A stretch of 49,529 nt of DNA from Saccoglossus kowalevskii (taxonomy: Eukaryota; Hemichordata; Enteropneusta; Harrimaniidae): assembly GCF_000003605.2 (NCBI RefSeq), contig NW_003123407.1, forward strand, positions 372,634 to 422,162. Reading direction: 5' to 3'. How positions within the stretch are numbered: the stretch's first letter is position 1; each line of letters starts with the position of its first letter. The notes under the pieces were generated by a model. That model was given only the letters and a program-made list of their open reading frames with translations, made no database searches and was not told the DNA's origin. Made by a program: the position numbers and the translations under genes. Of the stretch, positions 25,176 to 37,785 are shown piece after piece.

Positions 25176-25298
25176 TTTTCCCGGCGGAATACACGGGAGG
25201 GAAGTGCTTTTGTGGATCCGTTGGAAATTTTCAAAACTCGCATCACCAGCAGAATTAAATCTGAGTACCAGTACTTCAAACTTGTGAAACAGGAGGAC
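25176..25298 (+). CDS. Possible exon fragment cut by the assembly gap
   Basis: The frame from about 25176 to the gap reads RRNTREGSAFVDP, then a basic, amphipathic stretch (FKTRITSRIKSEYQYFKLVKQ). It is open and richer in G+C than its flanks, which looks coding. The gap removes its end, so neither a stop nor a donor can be seen. No family is recognised. It follows the X-box-like sites by about 80 bases, so it could be a first exon. It may also be part of a transposon. Confidence 0.3.
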
Positions 25299-25348
25299 NN
25301 NNNNNNNNNNNNNNNNNNNNNNNNNNNNNNNNNNNNNNNNNNNNNNNN
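25299..25348. other. Assembly gap (50 Ns)
   Basis: Fifty undetermined bases; the round number suggests a placeholder of unknown true size. Coding sequence appears to run into it from the left. Confidence 0.99.
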
Positions 25349-26808
25349 TTCGCATTACGATTACGGAATGAGTATGGTATTATAATAACAATTTTAAAAC
25401 AAGACAATATAACAGAGAAAGTTTTACAAACGAGTTTTGGACTAGTTATGCATCCGTTTATTCTATGAGGTTTCATATATACAGAACCAACATGTTTTTA
25501 GATATACCCAAATAAAACTCAAACACTGCTCTGAATTATACACTCTCTTCATATGGGATAAAATAAAGGCCATGAAGGGGTAACAGAAAAAATATAAAAG
25601 GACCTATTAGATACTCAAACCATTAATAACACAAATCGCCTGTACTAAAACTATTTGTATTCATAAACACAGACATATGCCCTTGTACTGCAAGTTGCCC
25701 AATGCAGACAGAAAGCCAACAGGTGGTTTGGTGAAGCTAACAACATGGACAATATTTTTGGACAATAAAAAAAAAACTATGGACCCTATTACAAGGTTTT
25801 GCCAAAAGAGCCCTTCCTTCTGCCGGACTAATACATCAATGCTGATATCGTCCACTCGCTTCATTACAAAGGTTTTGGAAGGTTCTATTATGTTTTAAGG
25901 GTTATTTCTCTATAGTAGAGGGACATCCTCTCGTTGTGTGAGTTTGATATCGCATTCCTACCTCGACGATATCCATAATATCGACCTCTGCCTTCGGCGT
26001 CGGTCAATATTATGGATATCGCCTCGGTAGTCATGCGATATCTCACACATATCGACTTTATTTAAGAAGAAATGATGTTGCTAAAAACATAATAAAACCT
26101 ATCGTGGTTAAGTGAACTTTCCAATTTTCAAATGACAAAGATTGATAAACTGTTAATAGGTGTCATTCTACGTATTGCGGATCAGATACACTTTTATTCG
26201 TGTATGTGCAAAAGGATAATGGTATACATTGTCGCAAGTGGTTCTGGAAGAGTTGATCCTTTCCTTTGTATAATGTTTTTGTTAGGGCAGATAGACATAA
26301 AGTTCTCCCATCAGATGAAAACTGCAATGCTTCCATGGTGATATTAGGTAATTGCCTAGGATACAATGCCCGCTCTCTAAAGCTGTAACAGTATAATACT
26401 TGCTACTAACTTAACAATAACTCAATTAACTACCCTTTTTTGTGACGATAAATAAACCCTCAAACGTGACTTTGCATGCGCTTAAAAAACGAAGAACTAT
26501 ATACATGCACAACGATGAACGATGTTGCCGTTTTGTTCGGATACTGAAAACAATTCCCCTGCTATCTTATTCCTAAATGGACGATTTATTGGATGGCTTA
26601 AGTAACCTTAGTTCAGGTTTGAATAAATTCCACTACGTCGTGGCCAGGAATGTGTTTTCTTTTTTAAATTATTTCTAGAATCGTGATTTAGTGTTTTATA
26701 TGGGTTATATGCGTTCTATTCTTTGCGTGTGTTGTGTAATTTTAAACAAATACAAATTCATTATAGATGGATAGATATATTTTAATTACATTATTGAATT
26801 ATTAATAA
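25349..26808. other. Non-coding stretch before the 3' end of paralogue B
   Basis: It contains one foldback element (25935-26050) and otherwise no recognised exon. A tttatt at 26585 (AATAAA on the - strand), about 220 bases past the paralogue B stop, is a candidate polyadenylation signal for that gene. Confidence 0.5.
25935..26050. mobile_element. Foldback element or hairpin, about 115 bp
   Basis: The left arm (25935-25986) and right arm (26002-26050) are near-complete inverted copies. The core gatatccataatat pairs with atattatggatatc, and both outer ends read tgtgtgag/ctcacaca. The loop is about 15 bases. No ORF. The length and structure fit a MITE; a transcribed hairpin is a less likely alternative. 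Confidence 0.75.
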
Positions 26809-29800
26809 TCAAGGCGTGAAGCAAATTGGATGTTCTCCTTTGGACCTGTGAAAAGCAAGAAATAAAAACATTACATTTAACAACACATCTTTTTCCACAA
26901 TTAGCAATGCTAATAATATTGAATAAATATGTTTTTGTTTCTTTGAAACCGCCGAGCACATACTGTTTATAGCTCAGACTAATTCGCAGGTAATTGCATT
27001 ATACATAATATATTATATTATACAAAATATAAGTTTTAATATATTTTTTGTAAATATGTTTTGTTTAATACAAACACAAGAATGTGATAAAGCGGAGAAA
27101 CAAAAATACATACGCAACACGAATTATTGGGCCTAATTCTCCATCAGTGTCAGGCATAAGTGCTGTCCCGCCATTCTCTAAAGCATATTCAATAACCATG
27201 GGTCCTACGAGGTAGTTCGGAGTATCTGGGCAGCGGCCACGTATTATAGCTGCAACGCCTGTATTTACACGCAAGAGAGTGGTGGTGGATTTAGTTGCAT
27301 ACACTGATCTGTCGCATGTAATATCGCAACACAGAAATTGTACATACCATACATTTCTAAATCATGTTTTATGATAATGTTCCGGAATTCAACTTATGTA
27401 ATTAGATAATGCATTTCTATCTTCTCATTGCATTTTATATGATGGATTTGAATAATTCGCTTGCATGTCAGACATTTTAGAGATGTTTGATAAATTGAAA
27501 CGAATCGTTGAGACTGAAATGCATGTTGCTCATATGATAGTGATATTTTTCCGTAATACTTGTTAAGGTATACCTCTGCTCATGAATAGAAAATACCTGT
27601 TTTGATTTGTTTTAATTTTCTAAAATGTACACGTGAGTACGTTACAACAACTTATGTATACATGTACAGGTAACATTTGCCACGTTTGTACAGTGATGAA
27701 AACTACAAGTTTTATGATTTTAATTTATCCCAACCGCTTAATTTTAGACATCTAAAATACTTAAAAAATACTTTGTGTCACCATAAAAGAATATCCTGCC
27801 ACTGTTTTCATCTTCATTAGTAGTTACAAAAGAAATATTGTTTTGTAATTGATTGGAATTATAGAGACAGTAGTTATGCATATTGTGGCAACTACTTAAA
27901 AGATTATCTTACTCACAGTTATTGTTGCATATGAATGTTTTTCTACAAGATACAATGTACTAAACATTATACTGTTTGTCTACATCATACTAAACTACCC
28001 GGCATGTATGTCAATAATTATAGTTGTTGCAGTATTGTATGGCTTCAAAACAGCGAACACTTATATATGTGCATTGAGTGTCGCTCCCTAAAATAAACTC
28101 TACATTGATTAGGTAACCATGTTGACTTAACATGCGATTTGTAAACAGTCAATAAAATTAATACATTATTGAAGAATGACAATTATTTCTCATTTCACTA
28201 CAGGGCATATGAATAATTACCATCCAAATGAGGTCATAGTGACGTCAATTATACGAGCCTAGATTATTGCTTTTTGTTGTATGCAAAATATTTAAATTTC
28301 AGGCTATATATAATATCATAAAATGTGTGTTTCCGGTAGTAGCGCATCATCCTGTCTTGTTCAGCACACTGTACTGCCCCTAAAATGTCATGATTTTAAA
28401 ACAGATCTCATAACCCCAAACTCATATGCACATATTTATTAATGTAGATAATGTTGTATTACCTGCCACATGAGCAAGTCCAAACGCAAGAGTATGATCA
28501 GCAAACGTATAATAGTCTACCCTATCGGTGTCATTAGGATAAATTGCTGAACTCAAAATCTCCTCCATAGGTCCCCATACTTCAGCGCATTCGCCAACAT
28601 TTGACGCATTATCTTTATAGTCTAACATGTTTGTTCCTCCAGCAATAATGATCTGAAATGAGTATATATCAAATATTAAATAATAATTTAATGGTAATAT
28701 GTGCATGAACCGGCTCATCCTATGTGTCACGATATACATGACTTTAGTCAAATAATAGTCATTTGTTAAATAACAATTCCATACCAATCTGAATATGTTT
28801 TTGTTCTTGGAGTATTATTTCAAAAGTCGCACAGATGTTCGATCTGTCAGATCGAGTATGTGACACTAGATGTTATGCTGGTTTACGTTTACAGTAGAAG
28901 ACGCGAAGTAACGCCACCACCAGAGTCGAAGTAAACACATATTTTTTTTTACACTGCAATGTCTCACATTTGGAGTGCACACGAGTTAATCGATATAAAA
29001 AAGTCAACATAAAAAATTAGATCAAGTGTGTTTTTGGCATGATGTCATGATTTTGAAAATGACCTAAGAAGTCAATTATAAACTATGTTTGAATAAATTT
29101 TCACTGCCTACTAAAATCTTCATTTATTAATTTTCAATTGTCTATGGATGCCCGAGAGTAAATTTTGATAATTGACACGTGTTCCGTCACACAATTGAAA
29201 GTAGATGTGAAAGGTTCCTCAGCGGACTTAATTGACTCACACTGTTATCTGTATACAGTCTGGCTGGTGTCAAGTCCAAGCAGTCTACCTTATCATCATC
29301 GCCAACACCGCCAATAACTACTAGGTCTTCAGCTACCAGTTGAAGCATGAGGTTCTCTATATCATCTGCATCTGCTGGGTTAGTTCTGACATCAAGTGAT
29401 ACACTCCCGAGGGCGACTCCACGCAAATAATTTGTAGGATTATATTGTTTCCTAAATTTATAGTCATCAAGGATTGCTTGCATCCCTAGAATAAAGGTAG
29501 AATATATAAGTTGGTAAATTTTGTACAAGCAAAATGTTATATAAAAAATTGGATTGCACTAATTCTTATGTCAATTACTGAAATTTAAGTGTATTGACGC
29601 GGTAAGAAAAAAGTATAATTATTACGGCTCACTTTTACACATATCAACGTTCTTGCCTTGCTGTTCCGCAATATTTTGCAGTGCATTGTTATTTATTTTC
29701 CAATTAACAGTAACTTTAGATCAACATATTGTCACTGTCAACGGATTTTTCTTTTCACCCATTTACGTGAACAGATGGTTCCAATACAATTATTGACGGA

Positions 29801-31991
29801 ATATGTTATATATCGTGTCATGGAATGAAATGAATTGTACATACTTACGTATATAAGTAATTATTTACCTTGCAGAACATGTGTAATGTTTGCAGAAGTC
29901 GGATCTGCAGCTATTCTAACAATAGCGATTTCGATATCAATGGCAACTCCTGTATATGACCCACCAACCACGCCAGCCAACGCTGTACCACGACCATGTG
30001 TATCAGCACCTTGAGGCTGCAAAAAAGTTATCAATACCGATGTCTATTAGCAGCATTTAAGGTTTGAATTATATGGACTACATATGGTTTGGAACAGTGA
30101 GATGCGAGTTAAATGCAAATATTACCGGAGACTCTCGGTGTGTGTGGATATAGACTTTGTTATAGTTTTTTATTTATCTTGACACCAGCAACTATCAGTA
30201 GAAATTTAATCCCATGCTCAAGAATTTGCAGTACAAATAACTACGTAAACAACGTGATTATTTGGCTTATACATCATTATTGTATCACTTGGGAGGATAT
30301 AAAACGGATAACGAAATCTAGGCGGCCATTGACGTCAACTTTCAATTGTTTGAAGGTCAATGTTAATTTATGTATACATCACGTGCGACTGTGATAAGTC
30401 ATCAATGTGCTACGCTTTCCTACTCTGTTGACTAAAATAATACTAATGAAAACAAACTATTTCCTGCCTGTAACCTACCATATTGTTTGAATCGAAATCG
30501 TATATTATATTCTGACGTATAGTTCCTGGACCAAAATTATTATGTGAGCCCTGTATTCCAGTACTGAGAATGTAAACTACACTGCCTGCACCAGTACCTA
30601 CAAAACATTCATTGAAAACAACAATAATATTGTTATATAGAAATAAAATTAAAATCACTCATTTTGATGCTGAAAATTTAAATATATTGCAATATTAGTT
30701 TGGGATAAAGTTAACAAAGGGTCCTAAGTGTGACTTGGAAAATATAAAATTACTAAATATTGATAATTTTGAGTGCCGGTTTTGAATTAAAAGTCAGTAA
30801 AGTAATAGAATATGCGTGGTATTGAAAATACTGATTTAAATGGAAGGTTATATAAGACGTATGTATAGACATTTTCGATTTGGTTGAAAACCGAATTAAT
30901 GTTTGTATACAATTATATATAAAAATGTCATCCTTATTTTACTGACTAAACATTAAGGAATTTTGACTATATTTGGACCGACATTAAATCGATAATAACA
31001 TAGCTCCGGAGTAGCCAGTTTTGTATTTTAGAGACTACACCCGCGCTACAGATACTATATTGTATTTGACTGTTTATATGCTTATACAAAGTTTGTTCAA
31101 TAAACAACGATTTAATCAGATCATTTTGTTAAAGTACAGTGTAAAGTTTTTTTCATTATATATTCAAAACACCTAATCAAATTGTTTGCTTTGTTTAGGA
31201 TGTAGTTATATATATATATCAATCAATGTCCAACTTGGGTAATAAAATATGCAACTATGATCACTGAATTGTCTGCCATTTGTCTTCTGTTTACAGCTAA
31301 CATATCCCAGAGAAAAAGCTTTGCCAAGCATACTTTTCAAACGTCAGGTTGCTTTGTTATACCACTAAGATATTTTGAAGACGTCATAAATATGCAGTCA
31401 CGATGAAATACCGAGCTTATGTCAAATTATCGCTTAGATACAGAGATACATACAGCGACACATTTCACTGTTAAAATGAAAGGTGCATCATGTACGAGTG
31501 GACCAATCAGTTGTTAGATTTTCCGATGATGACATGTTTTTAATTTTGCTGCATCAGTTTGTATTGGTACGTTTTCAAGAACGTTTGAATTATAAAATCT
31601 AGTAAACACTTGTTCACCTAAACGGCCGACAAAACAGTTCCACAGAAAAAAAATATAATTTTTCGGTCAGGTAAGACTAAAACAAATATATAACGAATTT
31701 AAATTGTGCTCGTGTTCCATAATTGTTCACATCTTAGCGAAATGTTAACATCACATGGGGGAAATGCTCACATAATTGTACACATGTTTGGCTTCTGATG
31801 TTGCATTGTAAATAGTCTTCGCATAGAACATACTTACTTATTGGGTCATAATTTGCATTTTGGGAATTCCAGTTTGGCCATGCAGCTTTTGCTTGATCAA
31901 TACGATCAAGATTCCATGTAACAGTCTGGTCTTCCACGAAACCGTATGCAGTGGCAACTGTTGCCAACGTTATTAAGATCACAAGACGCAT
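26809..31991 (-). CDS. Secreted subtilisin-fold pseudoprotease, paralogue B (7 exons)
   Basis: Exons on the - strand are 31991-31838, 30597-30479, 30016-29869, 29485-29241, 28652-28463, 27258-27114 and 26845-26809. They total 1038 bases, 345 residues. Intron phases match paralogue A at every junction. The signal peptide (1-15) is followed directly by the mature-type start TWNLDRID; there is no I9 propeptide. All three catalytic positions are lost: VVYILSTGI has Ser63 for Asp, DTHGRGTALAG has Arg100 for His, and TLAFGLAHVAG has Ala278 for Ser. The oxyanion segment (VVIGGVGDDD) lacks the AAGN Asn. Four Cys occur at the same places as in A, including one in the 12-residue last exon, which supports that exon. 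By eye, about half or more of the residues match A. The protein is secreted; its role is unknown, and ligand binding or scaffolding is a guess. Confidence 0.9.
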
Positions 31992-31995
31992 TTTC
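31992..31995 (-). promoter_or_regulatory. Splice acceptor four bases before the paralogue B ATG
   Basis: On the - strand, catgcatttgcag ends four bases before the start codon. It matches the arrangement in paralogue A, so the 5' UTR intron or trans-splice acceptor predates the duplication. Confidence 0.5.
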
Positions 31996-32480
31996 CTGCA
32001 AATGCATGTTTTTAAAAGAATATTTCAATCAAAGAAAGCTGAGAAAGAACTCTCTTGTTGTGTGTTGGAGGCAAATAAGTACAAATATGGAATACTGTGC
32101 TATATTAGAGACGCAACGCCAATTAAAATTTGTATTGCATGCAAATCATAGAAGTATTATGAAGTCGCATTTTGACCACAGACTTGCCTTTATCTGAAAT
32201 ATGACATATTAATTAGGGAACAATAAACATATATGAACATGTGATATGCTAGTAATATCTTAGTGATCAAATTTCTCTAATATAACACTGGTCACATGTC
32301 AAGAGCAGTTAGCATATATTAAATTGTATGACCATATATGTTCATTTGATATGTTAGTCATATATATTGTCAAATGCCTCTATTGTCGCGTATATGTTGC
32401 ATGTCCTTATCTGTAATTGAGCGCTTGAGACATTACACTTATGAATATTAATGCTGCCACATAAACCCATTTATACAAGG
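31996..32480. other. Upstream flank of paralogue B
   Basis: No exon seen. Two similar 30-base stretches (catatatgaacatgtgatatg near 32229 and catatatgttcatttgatatg near 32333) are the only structure noticed. Confidence 0.4.
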
Positions 32481-33490
32481 TGGGTAATTAAAATGCGTGG
32501 ACTTCATCCCTTAGGTAATTAGATCTGTGGATCATCCAAAGGCACAGATGTACCAAATTTAAATGAAATTTGATGAGTAGTACTCAAGATGAAAATGAAT
32601 ATCACTCATATCGGAGCAAGTATGTACAAGATTCATTAAAATTGAAAAATGGTGAATAGTTGATATATAGGTGAACAAGCTAAAAATGGCAGAAACAATA
32701 TTATAATTATGTTATTATAATCATCGATTTCAATCAAAAACATCAGATTTGTGCATTGTTCCTATGTACCCAGTCAAATCATACCAGATATATGGCTCTA
32801 CAAGTACATTCAATAAAACAAAATGGCCACCAGTCAGCGTCATAAAATGACGTGTATCAGGAACCTATAATCTCAAATGTATGCACCAAGTTTGAACAAA
32901 ATCTATCAATAAACTCCAAGATCCAGTTCTGGAATGCCGGAAATACTTGATTTGTTATGATGTGTTATCACAAAAATGGCTGGCATTTGGCCATTTTGAA
33001 TCAGATAGTCAAACCAATATATCTATGTCGTGAGGTATAATGAATGTATAAAATTTTAACATAATCAGTCAACGCATGGCAGAGATATTGCACTAAAACT
33101 GCATTCATTAAAACAAAATGCCCGCCAGTCGGCCATTTTAAACCCGATCTGAAAAATGAATTAACGTGCATCAAGATCCCATAATGTCCAACATCAATGA
33201 ATGCTTGACTTTGATGTTTTTGTTGCACAAAATGGCCACCATTCAGCCATCGTGAATCAGATCGTCAGACAAATTAATATGCATATGTATAGTATTATTT
33301 ACGATGCATGTGTGAAGTTAGATTGTGATTGGTCCAGGCATGACTAAGATACAGGTCCGGGCGCACGGATGCATACGCACGAACGCACGGATGCACGATC
33401 ACACGGAGGCACGGACGCACACAGTTCAATCCATAAGTCCCCCATTTCGACCTGCGTCCGAACGGGACTAAATATGTTCAGTGGCCCTTG
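32480..33490. repeat. Element with internal about 130-bp sub-repeats
   Basis: At least four copies of a block with core aaaatggccaccagtc and, in most copies, catttt/atcagatcgtca recur near 32820, 32973, 33115 and 33230. An acgcacgga-type minisatellite follows at 33358-33420, then a short cccccattt...cgggac tail to about 33470. No ORF spans it; the 64-codon - strand frame over the minisatellite is a by-product of the repeat. It resembles a composite non-autonomous transposon, but the boundaries are approximate. Confidence 0.5.
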
Positions 33491-36469
33491 ACAAAAAAGG
33501 TGAAAATTAAAAATAAAAATCTGATAAATTATATCCAAATGAGGTCATTAGTATGCACGAATTTCAACCAAACACTAATCTGAATATGTTTGCTTGGAAA
33601 TGAATGGCGTAACTAACTGTTAGCTATATTATACAATAGTAGATTTTAAATACTGCTATCTGAGACTGACATATATTATTCCACAGATAATTTGACACGA
33701 GAGATGTATTTATTTATTATTTTTATTAAAACAGCATAAACTGATAACAATACTGAGTGGTTGGATTTGTAGTTCAAAGATTTAACAATACATCGTACTA
33801 CGTGACCCAGATGTCGTCACCTAATGGTATAATAGGCTCCCCGGTTATTGTTGGAATTCGAAATAACGATTGACTAAATATACTGTGTGACATCATAGCT
33901 AATAAATGAGGTTCAACCGCATGACGCCCCTGCTCAATATTTTCACACATACCCAGTAATGTTGCTATAAGGTTACACTTACTAGATTTGTAATTGTCAT
34001 ACCAATCTAGTCAACTCATGGAATATAATATTTTTCTGACCCCTTTATTTATGTGAGTATCGAATGCATCTTTCTCCCTCTCTTCTTATTACAGACCTTG
34101 CTGTGATATGTGTATTGCATTTTTTTTATCGCCTTTACCTCTTATAAACTGGGTATCTATTTTGGTGCATGTTGAATGCCGTGTTTAGTACTAAACTATT
34201 GCAGGGTTGCAGCGACATATGCCGGAGACATATAACCATACGAAGCAGAATTGTTTATTATACCTGATAAAGTATGGCTTCAAATTGTTCATACGTGGCG
34301 TCAAACTGTACGATTGAACGTGAGCAATATTGTCTCAATCTATATATGCGTAAAATTTTATTGAACTGTATTTGTGCCCATCAATCCAAATTACCCCTGT
34401 ACTATTGTATTGTTAAGAATTCGCAATAAGACACATGATTATGAATGAAAATTTTGTACCCACACATGACTCGTGGTGGTAGTTCAGGGTGATAAAATTC
34501 ACAAATTTTAGTAATCCGATTAGAACCGATCACAATTACCTTGATGATTCCACAACATGCCATATGTGGTGGTTCTTAATTGAGGGACTGATCATAACTG
34601 TAGTTATTTGAATATTCCCGACGATTTTCAAAGTCGGTTGAAAATGTTAAATGTTGTGTAAAAGCAACATACACGAGAGGCAACACTAAAACTCTAAGTT
34701 ATTGTAGGCACCCGAAACAACCACGATTCACAATTGGACGAAGGTGATTTCATAGTAATCATAGTGTTTGTGATCGATGAACATTAGTGCAATTGATAGG
34801 ACGCTCCAAGATGTATTAGGTACGATCTCGCAAATCGTGCTTCCGTGTTTTTAACCTTAAATACTGTGCAACGTATATTTGGAATCAGTAGGATATCAAA
34901 TATGTTACTCCACACTATAAGTTCTATAAAATGTATGTTGCATGTGGTATGGGGTCGATATATATATCCGATTAATGTATACACTAGAAAGTCGTGGATA
35001 GTCTACTCACTCGACCAGCACATCGCATTATACATATTCCTATGGAATGGGAATAGAAAAGACTTGACAAAAAGAGCGTACATACCAGGTGAAGAGTGTA
35101 TCTGCGGACCACTGTAATGTGCCCACAAGGCGACGTGCTTTTATTGTCACTGGCGTGTGACCTGGACAGATGATTTCACAACGATACGGATTGTGTAATT
35201 ATTCTTATTATTAGCACAGCTGTCGAATATGCAGAAGAGATGATAATAATATCTTAGTCAGATATACGTGGGCAATGTCTGCTGCTAACACATTGGCACT
35301 GTATGTTATTTAATCAGAAATGCAGTTGCAACTGTAAATGTCCTGAACAAATGCTGACGTAAATGGCCGTTTTTGTCTCTTGTATGGTGTTCCAATTGGG
35401 TCAGTCATTGCATCCACTATATTATCGCTTTATGTAACCATCTATTTGGAATAATGGGTGCCAAGATAAAGTCGAAATCGTGGCAGCTGTTTGTCTCTAA
35501 GTTGGATAAAAAAAATGGGCTCACTCATTCAAAACACCGTTTTGTGTAACTAGCTGACTAAACTCCACCAGTCATCATCGACTAAAGTAGTATAATGACC
35601 AATATTAAACCATTAAATAATGTATTAATTGTTCTCCAGGGTAAATTTACTGTTCGTAGAGTGTTTTTGGATGTTTGAGTAATGATAGGTTTGTGTGTAA
35701 CTATATCCGAAATTCATTGACAATCTTTTTTGTGTTGTGGTGTGTTCTGATATAAAATGCAGTATAGTTTTGATACATTAATAATACTTGGGTTACAGTT
35801 AAATTGCAATAATTACAACTTGTAGATATTCAGAGACAGACACGAGCAAATGTATATACCATAATGCTTTCTATGCTCTTTGTATCAAATGTCATCTTTT
35901 GATAAATACATAATAAAGAATTCTTACAATGAACCCGTGTAACAGTACGTGATGTCCGTTCCAGCTGGTGCATAGATAGGCAGTACTATCTATCTTAGAC
36001 AGGTACACCTGGCTTTTTCTCTGTCATTTTTATCTCTGTCGTACGTTGTGCCACTTGGTACTTCATGTAGTAAAATTCCCTGGAGGTCGTTCTCAACCAG
36101 CATTCAATTGATTGTTTACTGGATTACCTTATATATTTTATATGTTTTATGTATTTCAACAAATGCCGTTAACTGCGATGATATAATGAACTGTGTTTAC
36201 AAAATATGTTTTATGATTTAGTTTGTTTCATTGCTGCTAGTAGAAACATATTGTTCTTTATTAAATGTTAGCAATAATTTATAATTGAGTTTATTGGTGA
36301 CAGTTTCAACCAAAGTGTGTTATATGCGATAGGACTTCCAACATAAGCCTTCAACTTTACAAAAGCGACACAAACCACGTCACACTCAACCGAACTATAT
36401 ACTGTTCACGTGAGTTGTTCAAGATAACTAGTACATTAAAACACATATTTTTAAAAGATGTGACACAAG
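33491..36469. other. Long non-coding stretch
   Basis: No supported exon on either strand. Open frames at 34784-35117 overlap on opposite strands and have no family motif. A short inverted repeat (agataggcagtactatct) lies near 35972. Confidence 0.5.
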
Positions 36470-36675
36470 AATTACTACCTTATACTAAAATATGTTTGGA
36501 TATTTAGAGTAGTAACAAATCCCCACTTCCGACCCAGTTAGACTTAAAATACACCACGAATATTTCCTTTTAAGATATAATTTTTGGTATGTGCTGTTTC
36601 TTGGATATTTCAGATTCGTCGCCATGTACTCCGTTTAGTAATTCGAACTTCCCAGATTGCGTAAAAACGGATTCT
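36470..36675. repeat. About 200-bp direct repeat, copy 1
   Basis: This segment recurs at 37604-37785 in the same orientation. Shared blocks include cggttagacttaaaatacac-like, gatataatt/gatatagtt, tccgtttagtaattc and aacttcccagattgcgtaaa. The differences are spread out, so it is an old duplication or two copies of a dispersed element. No ORF. Confidence 0.75.
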
Positions 36676-37603
36676 GAATTTTAATAATTATCAACTTCGC
36701 AGTTAGTATCATGGTAAGTGCAACAAATGAAGTTTCGCAGTTAGTTTTTTTATCTTGACAATGATGTGTTCATAGAGAAAGACCACAGTCTTGCATCAAA
36801 CAAAAAAATAGGCACACGTATTTATACATATATATACACATTTCAAATGCATCATCATGGCAAGTAAAACTAATGCTTTCTTTTTTTAGGTTATAAAATT
36901 AACTCTTGGCATTTTATGAGAAATTTGGTGAGTGCATCTGCATGTGTAGTGTAGTGTACACCACTTAGAAATGATACAAACCTCAAATGCAAAGGACACA
37001 AGCAGAGTCAACAAAATTATTGAGTGATTGTGATTTTGGATTATCGAACATGCAATTTCTTTCAATTGTAATTTGTTGTATTGCAATACATAATTCCAAT
37101 AGTAATAATTAAAATAACATAATACCCACATATACATTTCTCTGTTTCATTGCTGAGAATGTGTTATACAATTGTTTCATACTATTATTTCTTATCTATA
37201 TTTGAAAATTGTTCTGGCGACTAATAATTCCAATACAAAATATTCAACTCTCCTTCATCAAAACCAATAATATCTCATTACTTACAGCATGCCACTAAGC
37301 AGTATAACAAGAATACATGATGCAAAGTCCATTCTATAAATATTCAAGTGTTACTTGGTAAGGTATAAAACTAGGAGGCAAATTCAGAGCATCTATCTTA
37401 TTTAGGAAACTCCTGCCAGAGCAACTGCACAAATCATATGGAACAGCTCAGAAGGATGGTAATCCAAGATTTACACCACATAACATTTTTATTCTCAAAT
37501 GAAAGGTCCAGTTACTGTGACAAAGCCCCACTCACTGAGAAAGCTACCTCCTATGAAAACCACTTACCGCAAAAACCACTAATTGAAAAGCTACTAGTTA
37601 CTA
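36676..37603. other. Spacer between the direct-repeat copies
   Basis: No exon recognised. An 83-codon - strand frame (36886-37137) is AT-rich and has no motif. Confidence 0.45.
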
Positions 37604-37785
37604 CCTTATACTAAAGTATGTTCGGTTATTTTCACTTCCGGTTCGGTTAGACTTAAAATACACTACGATTATTCACTTTTGAGATATAGTTCTTGTTATG
37701 TGCTGGTTCTTTGATATTTTAGCTTCGTCGACCTGTATTCCGTTTAGTAATTCAAACTTCCCAGATTGCGTAAAACGGATAGTTT
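37604..37785. repeat. About 200-bp direct repeat, copy 2
   Basis: Second copy of the segment at 36470-36675. It is slightly shorter, with a 20-base deletion near its start relative to copy 1. Confidence 0.75.

Noticed and set aside
33344-33538. 64-codon - strand frame rich in Cys and Arg
   Set aside because: It is produced by the acgcacgga minisatellite and is not protein-like.
34784-35117. Opposite-strand overlapping frames as a gene pair
   Set aside because: No splice signals or motifs. They share the same AT-rich bases on both strands.
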